A stretch of 64,000 nucleotides of DNA from Bradyrhizobium canariense (GCF_019402665.1 NZ_VSST01000049.1:62001-126000), one strand, 5' to 3'; positions 26,448 through 33,814 are shown, counted from the stretch's first letter. A program made the numbers and translations. The notes: generated from the letters alone by a model not told the origin.

Positions 26448-27088
26448 CCGACCGGCTTCGCGTCCCGCTTGTGCGCATGGCTGCCGGGAATGGCAGCCTT
26501 AAGAAAGGGTTAGTATCGCCCGCAGCCGCGGGCAGGTCCACGTCCCAAGCCTATGCGCCAAGCCCTAAAGCCGCGATAACCTTAATGTCCCCGACCCCGC
26601 AAGGCGTGCCAGCGCTGCATCCGCAGGATTCGCGCGTGGCAAATGTCAGTCGCATCAACCCGAACTCGCGCCCCACCCCAACTGCGTTCCCTCCCCCCTT
26701 GTGGGGGAGGGCTAGGGAGAGGGGTAAGCCCAGCAAAAGGTCTCAGTCGTTGCCCCGAGGCCCAGAGCGCGACGGACAGAATCCCCGTGTGGCACCCCCC
26801 TCCCTGACAAGGGGGGAGGGAACGGAGAGAGCGCTGCTGGCCGTCGCAAACCCCCTCAACCACCGGTTCCCCTGCCCGGGAACCTCATCCTCCCCGAGAT
26901 TAAATTTTGCAACGCACCCTCCAAACCCATTGCGTTGCACAATGTTGACATTTTAGGCAGCCATGGTCCCCCGCGCTGGGCGAGCCATCATTCGTTTCGT
27001 GTTTCCAGTCTTCGCACCCGTCACCCGGTTGGCCGGCGGGCGCGCCTGAAGGCTCACTCCGTTTTTTCATTAGTGTGAGGGACAAACC
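26448..27088. other. Intergenic region with GC-rich repeats, upstream of the phasin gene
   Basis: No supported protein gene lies in these 641 bases. The part from about 26,688 to 26,825 carries palindromic repeat sequence (CCTCCCCCTTGTGGGGGAGG and, further on, CCCCTCCCTGACAAGGGGGG). Beyond it, 26,900-26,960 is AT-rich and holds a 9-bp inverted repeat and a TTGACA hexamer, and probably contains the phasin promoter. Confidence 0.5.
26908..26939. promoter_or_regulatory. TGCAACGCA-N14-TGCGTTGCA inverted repeat upstream of the phasin gene
   Basis: Two perfect 9-bp half-sites (26908-26916 and 26931-26939) lie 150 bp before the phasin start. Phasin genes are usually repressed by PhaR, which binds TGC-containing sites; that this is a PhaR operator is inference from position and the TGC/GCA content. 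Confidence 0.45.
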
Positions 27089-27526
27089 ATGACAGGTACG
27101 ACTGATCCGTTCTCCGCCTCCGTCATTCCGTTCGAGATGCCGGAGCAGGTGCGTGCGTTCGCCGAAAAGGGCGTATCGCAGGCCCGCGAGAACTACGCCA
27201 AGTTCAAGGACGCCGCCGAGACCCACAACGGCACGGTCGAGGCCGTGTTCGCGTCCGCCCACAAGGGCGTGAGCGAATACACCGCCAAGCTGATGGAGTT
27301 CGCGAAGGCCAACACCAAGGCCCATCTCGACTTCACCCAGGAGCTGTTCAGCGTGAAGGCGCCGCAGGATGCGTTCGCGCTGTGGACCGGCCATTCCAAG
27401 ACGCAGCTCGAGACCTTCCAGGCCCAGGCCCGGGAGCTCGCCGAGATCGCCCAGCGCGCGGCCACTGCCGCCGCCGAGCCGATCAAGGCCTCTGCCGCGA
27501 AGCTCTACACGCCCCCCGCCGCCTGA
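27089..27526 (+). CDS. Phasin family protein
   Basis: This 145-residue, all-helical protein coats polyhydroxyalkanoate granules in the cytoplasm. The core from FEMPEQVRAFAEKGVSQARE to the TKAHLDFTQELFSVKAPQDA region matches the Phasin_2 family, with amphipathic heptads throughout and an Ala-rich end (AATAAAEPIKASAAKLYTPP). GTGAGGGACAAACC precedes the ATG. A hairpin terminator follows directly. The long upstream region contains an inverted repeat that could bind PhaR. Bradyrhizobium usually carries several phasins; which one this is cannot be said. Confidence 0.9.
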   Translation: MTGTTDPFSASVIPFEMPEQVRAFAEKGVSQARENYAKFKDAAETHNGTVEAVFASAHKGVSEYTAKLMEFAKANTKAHLDFTQELFSVKAPQDAFALWTGHSKTQLETFQAQARELAEIAQRAATAAAEPIKASAAKLYTPPAA

Positions 27527-27550
27527 TTGGGTTGGGACGTCTGAATTAAG

Positions 27551-27577
27551 AAACCCGGGCCTAGAGCCCGGGTTTTG
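27551..27577 (+). terminator. Rho-independent terminator of the phasin gene
   Basis: A 10-bp stem AAACCCGGGC / GCCCGGGTTT with the loop CTAGA ends in TTTT. Confidence 0.88.
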
Positions 27578-27720
27578 CTTTGGAAATAACCTCGTTTGCG
27601 GGACGTTTTGAGGGGGTTGCGGCCTTGCCAAAAACGCCCGTTGCACCTAGTTTCCGCCCCGTCCAGCCCCCCTCGGTGACCGGCCCTATCAAGGGCGCCC
27701 CTCGGGCGGCTCGCAAGGAT

Positions 27721-27797
27721 GCAGTTGTAGCTCAGTTGGTTAGAGCGCCTGTCTGTGGAACAGGAGGTCGGTGGTTCGAGCCCACCCAACTGTACCA
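27721..27797 (+). tRNA. tRNA-His (anticodon GTG)
   Basis: The cloverleaf folds completely: 7-bp acceptor (GCAGTTG with CAACTGT, first pair G1-U72), D arm, anticodon arm CCTGT-CTGTGGA-ACAGG with anticodon GTG, T arm GGTGG-TTCGAGC-CCACC, then A73 and an encoded CCA. There is no C73, and the base before G1 is T, so the usual G-1:C73 pair is not encoded. This is the known alphaproteobacterial tRNA-His form recognised through U72 and A73. It marks the left edge of a low-GC accessory region. Confidence 0.97.
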
Positions 27798-28195
27798 GCG
27801 CTGCGGATGATTTAGCCCGAACATTAAGGAACGGATTGGTGGCTGCCCGCCTATGGCCGCCGCGCTATCATCGTTTCGCGAACTGCGTATAACTTCTTGC
27901 GTTGCGACAGGCTGGATCGGCCCGGCTCTGGGTGGCGTCTCCAACACTCGATTTCCATTCTGAAAAAGAAACATTCGACTTTAAGTCAATACCTCTTGCA
28001 TACTGGAACCGCATCTCTACGTTGAAATCTCCGCTGGCAATGACCTGGCGACATCGGACGTTTCGTACGTAGTACGTGGCGTTCGGTTCGGACAACTGAT
28101 GCGACTTGCGAACCATGGCGTATCAGGTGCTTCTCGGTTGACGACTCCATATACTTGGGTCGCGGGTAGCTGGCGGTGAACTATGGAGATGCCGC
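27798..28195. other. Non-coding leader region upstream of the reverse transcriptase locus
   Basis: These 398 bases between tRNA-His and the small hydrophobic ORF have lower GC than the chromosome and no protein frame I can support. A symmetrical hairpin lies at 28055-28085: outer stem CGGACG/CGTTCG, 3x3 internal loop, inner stem CGTAC/GTACG. A TATACT hexamer at 28150-28155 could be a -10 element for a start near 28162. The length and position would allow a non-coding RNA partner for the RT, but no retron msr/msd layout is recognisable by eye. Confidence 0.4.
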
Positions 28196-28354
28196 ATGCG
28201 CAAATTTTTAGCACGTGTGGCGACCCTTACCCGCAAGATCGCGGAATGGTTGGTGCCGGTCCTGACTGTCATCAAGCTTCTGATCGAAATCGCGGGTAAG
28301 GTCGCCAACTGCCATGATCGTCAACTACGAGTTCAAGTATCGGTCGCGCGGTAA
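28196..28354 (+). CDS. Small hydrophobic ORF overlapping the reverse transcriptase (52 aa)
   Basis: The ORF starts MRKFLARVATLTRKIAEWLV and continues PVLTVIKLLIEIAG, a 16-20 residue hydrophobic helix after a basic amphipathic N-terminus; the tail from about residue 38 is polar. GGAG at 28185-28188 is 7 nt upstream of the ATG, the best ribosome binding site in this region. Its last 41 bases overlap the start of the RT gene in another frame, which has only a weak binding site of its own. Translational coupling is therefore likely. It could be a membrane-active effector, a leader peptide for RT translation, or chance; no family is recognised. Confidence 0.5.
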   Translation: MRKFLARVATLTRKIAEWLVPVLTVIKLLIEIAGKVANCHDRQLRVQVSVAR

Positions 28355-29045
28355 GTGGTTCTTCGTTCCGAATGATAAGTGCGAGCGGCGTGGTCGGCGA
28401 ATGCTTGCTTATTTCAAGCGCCTGACGTTTCCCGAGTACATGTATCACTTCAAGAAAGGTGGCCACGTCGCGGCGTTGCATGCCCACCTCAACAATCATT
28501 TCTTCTTCAAAATCGACATCCAGAACTTCTACTATTCTATCGCGCGTATGCGGGTGACGCGCGCGCTCCGCCAGTGGGGTTATCCAGGCGCAAACACCTT
28601 CGCCATGTGGTCCTGCGTTCGAAATCCATTGCCCGGACCAAAGCACGCGCTACCGATCGGTTTTGTGCAGTCTCCGCTGCTTGCAAGCCTAGCGCTGATG
28701 AAGTCGGAAGTTGCCGACGCAATGGAGCGCGCGAGGGCGAAAGGAGTATGTATCACCGTCTATCTCGACGACTTCATTGGCTCCCATGACGACGAAGTAC
28801 TGCTGACGGCAGCATATGAGGATATCCGCGATACATGCGTTGCTGCGGGCTTCATTCCAAATCCCGGCAAGCTAGTGTCGCCACAAGTTGCGATAACGGC
28901 GTTCAACTGTGATCTTACGAATGGCTCCGCAGAAGTAATGGGGGCTCGGGTCGCAAAGTATTTCGAGAGAGCGGACCGTACACTTCTCTCGGATGTAGGC
29001 TTTGACGAGTACCGGAATCTCGTGCGGTCAAAGAACGTGCCTTAA
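28314..29045 (+). CDS. Short RNA-directed DNA polymerase (reverse transcriptase)
   Basis: This 243-residue protein is essentially one RT finger-palm domain. Visible motifs in order are RT2-like HFKKGGHVAALHAH (45-58), motif A FKIDIQNFYYSI with catalytic D68, motif B LPIGFVQSPLLASLAL (113-128), motif C VYLDDFIGS with D152 and D153, motif D GFIPNPGKLVSPQ with K186, and a strand ITAFNCDL. All three catalytic aspartates are present. Only about 50 residues follow motif D, so there is little or no thumb, and no maturase, endonuclease or extra domain is fused. This argues against group II introns and fits the short 'unknown group' or defence-associated RTs. It sits beside tRNA-His behind a small hydrophobic ORF. 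Confidence 0.85.
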   Translation: MIVNYEFKYRSRGKWFFVPNDKCERRGRRMLAYFKRLTFPEYMYHFKKGGHVAALHAHLNNHFFFKIDIQNFYYSIARMRVTRALRQWGYPGANTFAMWSCVRNPLPGPKHALPIGFVQSPLLASLALMKSEVADAMERARAKGVCITVYLDDFIGSHDDEVLLTAAYEDIRDTCVAAGFIPNPGKLVSPQVAITAFNCDLTNGSAEVMGARVAKYFERADRTLLSDVGFDEYRNLVRSKNVP

Positions 29046-29362
29046 AAGGAAAGGACGCCCTGTTGCCAAGGCCTCCCTTCCGTTCAAAATAATCTAGACA
29101 GCAGGCGATCATCGAGGCCAGATGCAGACTGCATCCCACGCCAATACGATACGTCTTACTATTCGGCTGGCGGGCTTCGAAAAAGGCCGCCCTGCCTTAC
29201 AGGCAGAATCAGGTTATCCTTCAACAGGAAAATAAGCAGTTTAAGCGCGGGTGTCGGTCGGGATGGGGCAGCATCGGCATTTCTAGGTACCTAAACGCAG
29301 CACAGCGTGAGGTTCTATTTGCATCCTTACTCTCGGCTCTAACGGGGCTGGCCGTTGCTGTC
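29046..29362. other. Gap between the reverse transcriptase and the membrane-protein gene
   Basis: No separate gene is supported. The frame of the following membrane protein is open from 29093, but without any ATG, GTG or TTG until 29363. In that frame the stretch 29288-29362 would encode an additional hydrophobic segment (REVLFASLLSALTGLAVAVL). The gap may therefore hold the true, non-canonical start or a decayed 5' end of that gene. Confidence 0.4.
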
Positions 29363-29695
29363 TTGACTGAATCGCATAGCAAGCCGTTGATCGTAGGGAG
29401 CGGAATATTTACAGCGCTTTCTTTGTTTCTATTGCGGCTGCGCTTTCGATTTCTGTATGGCGCTATCGAAGTCGGCTTCGGCTTATATGTTCTGTGGAAT
29501 GCTGCCGATAAGGGACAAGGAGGTTTCAGCTCAGGTTTTAGCTCGGGGTTCGATACATTCCAAATCTCGGTGGTTTTGATACAGACCTTCGGCGCAATCT
29601 ACATTCTCGTTCGTGGCCTAGATAATTTGCTACAAGGCCTCCCGGTTGAAACAAGAACTAAGTTTGAAGAACGAGTACGGAAATGGCAGGTGTGA
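29363..29695 (+). CDS. Small membrane protein of unknown function
   Basis: The 110-residue protein has three predicted transmembrane stretches (about residues 10-23, 30-46 and 67-85) separated by a glycine/serine-rich loop (GQGGFSSGFSSGFD), and a charged cytoplasmic-looking tail, LQGLPVETRTKFEERVRKWQ. The start is uncertain: TTG 29363 is the first usual start codon, but the same frame upstream encodes a further hydrophobic helix, so the real protein may be longer or the gene may have lost its start. It lies downstream of the RT in the same direction and could belong to the same system. No family is recognised. Confidence 0.5.
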   Translation: MTESHSKPLIVGSGIFTALSLFLLRLRFRFLYGAIEVGFGLYVLWNAADKGQGGFSSGFSSGFDTFQISVVLIQTFGAIYILVRGLDNLLQGLPVETRTKFEERVRKWQV

Positions 29696-30027
29696 TTTAG
29701 AGCTTTTCTCTCAGGATTACGGTGGCAGTGCATGAAACTCCCGATCGCACCGGGTGCTCGCTGTCTGCAACGCCTGGTCAATGTCAATTTCGTGCACTGT
29801 CTCCGTAACGAAGCGTTGCAGCCACTCGAACGAGTGCTTCCTCGAAAATGGCGTCAATCCGTCCCTGATCGATCACCGGAAAACAGAGGTTGTTATCCTG
29901 GCCGAGCCAAAGCTCATAAGAATTCGCGTTCATGGCATAATCGACTTGCGTGGGACATTATGAGGGGCCAACCATTAGGTGTATAATCGTTCGCGCAATT
30001 GTAGCGGTACTTAGCGATCAGTCGAAA
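29696..30027. other. Gap before the PIN-like gene
   Basis: The left copy of the direct repeat lies here (29712-29780). Two overlapping frames around 29732-29986 have no ribosome binding site or family resemblance and I do not call them. The 60 bases before the PIN-like gene are AT-rich and may hold its promoter. Confidence 0.4.
29712..29780. repeat. Imperfect direct repeat, left copy
   Basis: This ~69-bp stretch shares CAGGA-TTACGGTG-AGTGCA-AAACT-CCG and, further on, GCAACG...GTCAA-like sequence with 32114-32180. The two copies bracket the PIN-like and HEPN-like genes. They may mark the ends of a mobile segment or be remnants of the same lost gene end. Confidence 0.5.
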
Positions 30028-30870
30028 ATGCCCACCCTCTATCTCGATCATAGCATCATCACACACCCCGCTTCATGGACGCCGGTCGATGACGTTCTCA
30101 CTGCCGGAAAAGTCCAACTGGCGCTGTCCCTTTGGAACTTGTTCGAAATCGGATCGGCTTCCGACAGGGCGCAGCAGGACCAGCGGCTCGCCTTTCTAAT
30201 GAAGGCCAAGCCACTATGGATCTTGGAGCGCGTGCAGATCGAGCGGCGCGAGGTGAGGGCCTTTCTTTGGAAGCAAAAACTTCAGATCGCGCCGGAGCCA
30301 GTTGATGCCTTTCGGCGTCATCTCTCCGAAGTCGAGTCCTTCATGGTTGGCTCGCAAACGCGGATCGGGGTTACCCCGAGGCAGTGGATCGATACCATCG
30401 ATTTTAAGCGATACGCCCCATCCAAGGAGCTTGCGCCGACTGCGCTGCGTCAGCTTCAAACGCTGGGGCCTAAGAAGGTCGCCGAGCGGCAGGATGAAAT
30501 CTTTGAGAAATGGATTCACGGCCTGCTTCCGACGAAGTTGCCGGATGGCTCGGCTTGCTCGAAGGCGGAGCTGTTGGCGTTTTCAAAGTTCTGTCTAGAC
30601 AACCAAGCAGCGTTCTACGCGGCGTGCCCGGCGATGGCCGTCGAGAATGCCCTAACGCGCGCCCGCACTGCTACGGCGTCTCGTATTCCGCAAAATTCTG
30701 ACGGAATTGATCTCATGCACGCGGTCGTCGCGCTTGCTTATTGCGACTATTTCTTACTGCGAGACGGTTTCGTGTTTCAATGTTGCGAACACGCGCGCAA
30801 GGAGTTAGCGGGCAGGCCGCTTGCAGCCGTATTCCGGGACGCTGAGGACCTTAAGAAGGCACTTCCTTAG
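30028..30870 (+). CDS. PIN-like domain protein, probable nuclease
   Basis: This 280-residue protein has the acidic pattern of a PIN-like RNase. The N-terminal strand MPTLYLDHSII carries D7, LSLWNLFEIG carries E40, and the C-terminal part has DGIDLMHAVVALAYCDYFLL with D228 and D240, followed by RDG (D246). The middle (residues 60-220) is helical and longer than in VapC toxins, so it is a larger PIN-like class. The ATG at 30028 begins the first beta strand; the 26-codon upstream extension has no domain content. It is convergent with the HEPN-like gene, and the two stop codons lie in a 20-bp overlap. A defence or toxin role is inferred from the fold and the accessory setting. Confidence 0.65.
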   Translation: MPTLYLDHSIITHPASWTPVDDVLTAGKVQLALSLWNLFEIGSASDRAQQDQRLAFLMKAKPLWILERVQIERREVRAFLWKQKLQIAPEPVDAFRRHLSEVESFMVGSQTRIGVTPRQWIDTIDFKRYAPSKELAPTALRQLQTLGPKKVAERQDEIFEKWIHGLLPTKLPDGSACSKAELLAFSKFCLDNQAAFYAACPAMAVENALTRARTATASRIPQNSDGIDLMHAVVALAYCDYFLLRDGFVFQCCEHARKELAGRPLAAVFRDAEDLKKALP

Positions 30871-31834
30871 CCTCGGCGCTCTGATCCGTCGGCGCGCCCT
30901 TGTCCTTGGCCTCCGCCGCTAGCTCGTTTATGGGCTTATTCATCACATGCGTAACGCAGGACAAGACGCCTTTTAAGGCCTGGCTCCAAGGCACGCCAAC
31001 GATTGGAATGATGCCGCCGTGATAGCGGGCCTTCAGGCCGACCATGAAGTCGGTCGTATCGATGATCTGTTCTGGGGTGCAGTTCTCGATCGGGCGCCCT
31101 TCGCAAATGCGCTCTAGCCGCTTTTCTTGGATTTTGTCGACCAGTTGAACAAACAGGTGATAGACCCGCGCGGCGTCTTCAGCGATGTCCAGATCTTCAA
31201 GGATGATCTGCTGTGTCAGTGCGTCGCCAGCCGTAAGGTCGAGATCGCACGAGTTTGTTGTCGCGGCAAGCTTGGTGCCGAGCTTTGAACCGTGTTCATC
31301 GCCATAGATTTCAGCTTGGTTGAAAAGAAAATCATGAACGTCGCTGACGGCATTGGAGGTCTCGGAGAATTTGTATCCGAACGCTCGCACGGAGGCGACC
31401 TCGTCGAGCGCATCCACTTCCATCTTCTCAGCCTTGGCTAAAAACCGGATTCCGGAATCAACGACAGCAAGCGCCTCACGAACGCGAGCCGTGGCGACGC
31501 CCGGGTCCATCTCGAACTTCTCGTACCGAGAAGATAGCCATTCCTTGTAGTAACCTTCGAGGCTCTTCCAATCGGCGCCGGGCGAAAAGGTCCACGAATT
31601 GCCGTCCTGAACGGTCTCGGCGGCGAAGGCATTGGGGAATGCCTTCTGGGCGGTGTCGAATTTCACTTTGTGATTTCGGGGAGGTTCTTGGCCGCTGTGG
31701 AACAGGAGCGCCGAGAGCATAGCATCTACCGCCGAATAGCCGTCAGCAATCGCTTGGCGTGGGGTGCCCGCAAAACGCGCGTGGTGCGCGTACTGTTTTG
31801 CGAGCGCGAGCTGCAACAAAATGTCCTCGTTCAT
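30851..31834 (-). CDS. HEPN-like N-terminal domain protein of unknown function
   Basis: This 327-residue soluble protein starts MNEDILLQLALAKQYAHHAR. Its first 70 residues look like a HEPN bundle: a helix with AIADGYSAVDAMLSALLFHS, then PPRNHKVKFDTAQKAFP with a histidine at the position used by HEPN proteins (H55). The rest is helical and not recognised. It ends in a charged tail (KDKGAPTDQSAEAKEV). The start at 31834 begins the first helix; a 14-codon longer version is possible. It is convergent with the PIN-like gene and overlaps its end by 20 bp. It could be a nuclease partner or antitoxin-like protein, but the function is not established. Confidence 0.55.
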   Translation of the reverse strand: MNEDILLQLALAKQYAHHARFAGTPRQAIADGYSAVDAMLSALLFHSGQEPPRNHKVKFDTAQKAFPNAFAAETVQDGNSWTFSPGADWKSLEGYYKEWLSSRYEKFEMDPGVATARVREALAVVDSGIRFLAKAEKMEVDALDEVASVRAFGYKFSETSNAVSDVHDFLFNQAEIYGDEHGSKLGTKLAATTNSCDLDLTAGDALTQQIILEDLDIAEDAARVYHLFVQLVDKIQEKRLERICEGRPIENCTPEQIIDTTDFMVGLKARYHGGIIPIVGVPWSQALKGVLSCVTHVMNKPINELAAEAKDKGAPTDQSAEAKEVPS

Positions 31835-32281
31835 GGCAGCATTCCGAAGGCAGGAGGGCCTTAAATCCGGCGCCAAGAAAAGGGCAATTTGGGGCGCTCG
31901 GTAAGGGGTGCCGTTATTCTACATGGCGCTCCTCGATCAATGCAATTTGTCTTCAAGCTGCGCGAAACTGTTCGGCTGTTTAGCCGCTTTTTATGGGCAG
32001 AAAGGTCCATGAATCGTTGCGCAAGCTTGGTACAACAGTCATCGTCGCCGATTCCGCTACCGGGTTACGGACGTCGATGTCAGGCTCTGGCCGCCGAAAT
32101 CCGCAAGCGCAGCCAGGAATTACGGTGAAAGTGCACTAAACTTCCGGCGCGGGAGCGCCCTATTCCGCAACGTTGCTCAAAGCCAGTTTTGTCCGCAGTC
32201 ACCGTAGCTCCTCCGCCCGCAATGCGCTATCGGTAGCTTGCCAAAGACATTCATGGACAAGCAGGCCGGGTAGACAAGATC
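31835..32281. other. Gap with decayed coding remnant and right repeat copy
   Basis: A frame ending at 32128 closes with LAAEIRKRSQELR and then a stop; it may be the last piece of a lost gene. The right copy of the direct repeat (32114-32180) overlaps that end. The remainder holds nothing I can support. Confidence 0.4.
32114..32180. repeat. Imperfect direct repeat, right copy
   Basis: Partner of 29712-29780: CAGGAATTACGGTGAAAGTG then CACTAAACTTCCG, followed further on by CCGCAACG...GCTCAA. Copies are about 2.4 kb apart in the same orientation. Confidence 0.5.
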
Positions 32282-32956
32282 GTGAGTTTCTTCGAGCGTC
32301 TCAAGACAGCCGCATCCGTTGAGTGGCGGGCCTACACCGAGCATCCCTTCACGAACGGATTGGCAGACGGCTCGCTCCCCGAGGCGGCGTTTCGTCACTA
32401 CCTCGTTCAGGACTATTTGTTCCTCATCGAGTTTGCGCGCGCCTACGCGCTCGCGGTCTACAAGTCGCCCAGACTTGCCGACATGCGTGAAGCCGCGGCC
32501 GGTCTTTCGGCCATCCTCGATGTCGAGATGAACCTGCATGTGAAGCTCTGTGCCGATTGGGGTCTGTCCTCGACCGACCTTGAGCAGGCCCCTCCGGCGG
32601 CCGAGATGCTGGCCTATACACGCTACGTGCTCGACGCGGGAATGCGCGGCGACCTGCTGGCACTCAAGGTGGCGCTTGCCCCCTGCGTGATCGGGTATGC
32701 GGAGATCGCCACGCGGCTCGCCTCGCTTCCCCTCGCGGACGCCTCAGCGAACGCCTACCGCGTCTGGATCGCCGAGTACGTCGGCGCGCCGTACCAGGAG
32801 GTCGCTGCCAAAGCGCGGGCGCATATGGAGCATCTCGCCGATCTCTACGCCACGCCGGCGCGAGAGGCAGAACTGATTGCGATCTTCAAGGAAGCCACCA
32901 GACTCGAGGCAGACTTCTGGGAGATGGCCTGGCGTGAGGGCCAGCGTGTTCAATAG
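32282..32956 (+). CDS. TenA family protein (aminopyrimidine aminohydrolase-like)
   Basis: This 224-residue all-helical protein belongs to the TenA/thiaminase II family, which hydrolyses aminomethyl-aminopyrimidine in thiamine salvage. Visible are the N-terminal HPFTNGLADGSLPEAAFRHY, the QDYLFLIEFARAYALAV helix, the catalytic cysteine in ALAPCVIGYAEIA and the C-terminal glutamate in ATRLEADFWEMAW. All active-site positions seem intact. The start is GTG at 32282 without a strong ribosome binding site. No thi genes are adjacent. It stands at the right edge of the low-GC region, but its own base composition is again chromosome-like. Confidence 0.88.
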   Translation: MSFFERLKTAASVEWRAYTEHPFTNGLADGSLPEAAFRHYLVQDYLFLIEFARAYALAVYKSPRLADMREAAAGLSAILDVEMNLHVKLCADWGLSSTDLEQAPPAAEMLAYTRYVLDAGMRGDLLALKVALAPCVIGYAEIATRLASLPLADASANAYRVWIAEYVGAPYQEVAAKARAHMEHLADLYATPAREAELIAIFKEATRLEADFWEMAWREGQRVQ

Positions 32957-33085
32957 CCCTTTCAGGCATTGTCTGAGCTCCCCGGCATGAGGTCGCGAGA
33001 GCACCGCCGCGCTTGAATCCGGCAGCCCATGTGCTTAAATGCCACTTGGCTGTATTTTTTAGGCGTTTGGCATTACGGCGGACCA

Positions 33086-33805
33086 ATGGCAAAGAACGAG
33101 CGGACTGGCAAAGGCGTTGGTTCAACTTCCCGCGGGCTTCGTGCCTCCGGCTCGCTGACCAACAAACGGATCAAGACGATCGCGGCGGCAGCCCTGACCC
33201 AGCGACCTGACCGCAAGCCATCATCGAAGCCGACGCACAAATCTCCTCCCGACAAATCGCGCGGGGGGGCGGCAATTGAACGCTTGTTCGCCTCCGAGCA
33301 GGACCACACCTATCAACCGCAAGCCGGCGCCATTGTCGTGCAGGGGCATTTCGATGCGGTCACGGGGCTCTCCACCGTCACCGACGCGCCTTCGCTCGGG
33401 CTGGGCAGGGGCGGGACGGATGAATCGCAGCCGTCGGCCGAGCTGTTCAATGTCGTTATCGACGCCAACAGCCTGTTTCGCATCGAACCTGCCGCGCTCA
33501 AGCGCCTCGCCAATTACAGCGACGACGAAATTCACGCGCTTGTCGTGCCGAAGCGCACACTGGCGCGGCGGCTGTCGGAGGGCGAGCCGCTGACGGTCGA
33601 GGAGACCGACAAAGCCGTGCGGCTGGCGCGGGTTGACCGATTGGCCGCCAACGTGTTCGGCGAGCCTGCGAAGGCGCACCGCTGGTTGCGCAAGCCCAAG
33701 AAGTTGCTTCGCGGGGAAACGCCACTTGCTTACCTCGCGACGGAGGCGGGCGCGCGCGTCGTCGAAGAGATGCTGCACCGGATCGATCACGGCATCCTTG
33801 CGTAA
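33086..33805 (+). CDS. Xre/MbcA/ParS-type antitoxin with long N-terminal extension
   Basis: The last ~120 residues of this 239-residue protein carry the DUF2384 toxin-binding domain: KRTLARRLSEGEPLTVEETD, then AVRLARVDRLAANVFGEPAKAHRWLRKP, and YLATEAGARVVEEMLHRIDHG. The N-terminal 70-80 residues are basic, Ser/Pro/Lys-rich and probably disordered, an addition compared with the usual ~150-residue antitoxin. The ATG at 33086 is chosen because coding character begins there. Nine bases later the RES toxin begins, so the two form a type II toxin-antitoxin operon in which this protein neutralises the toxin and probably represses the promoter. Confidence 0.88.
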   Translation: MAKNERTGKGVGSTSRGLRASGSLTNKRIKTIAAAALTQRPDRKPSSKPTHKSPPDKSRGGAAIERLFASEQDHTYQPQAGAIVVQGHFDAVTGLSTVTDAPSLGLGRGGTDESQPSAELFNVVIDANSLFRIEPAALKRLANYSDDEIHALVVPKRTLARRLSEGEPLTVEETDKAVRLARVDRLAANVFGEPAKAHRWLRKPKKLLRGETPLAYLATEAGARVVEEMLHRIDHGILA

Positions 33806-33814
33806 GGATTTGCC

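Noticed and set aside
27798..28195. Retron msr/msd before the reverse transcriptase
   Set aside because: I found no a1/a2 flanking inverted repeats or priming guanosine layout. The hairpin seen is too small. The leader is reported as non-coding without calling a retron.
29732..29986. Two overlapping frames of 69-84 residues before the PIN-like gene
   Set aside because: They lack ribosome binding sites and coding character and overlap the direct repeat; they are treated as non-coding or remnants.
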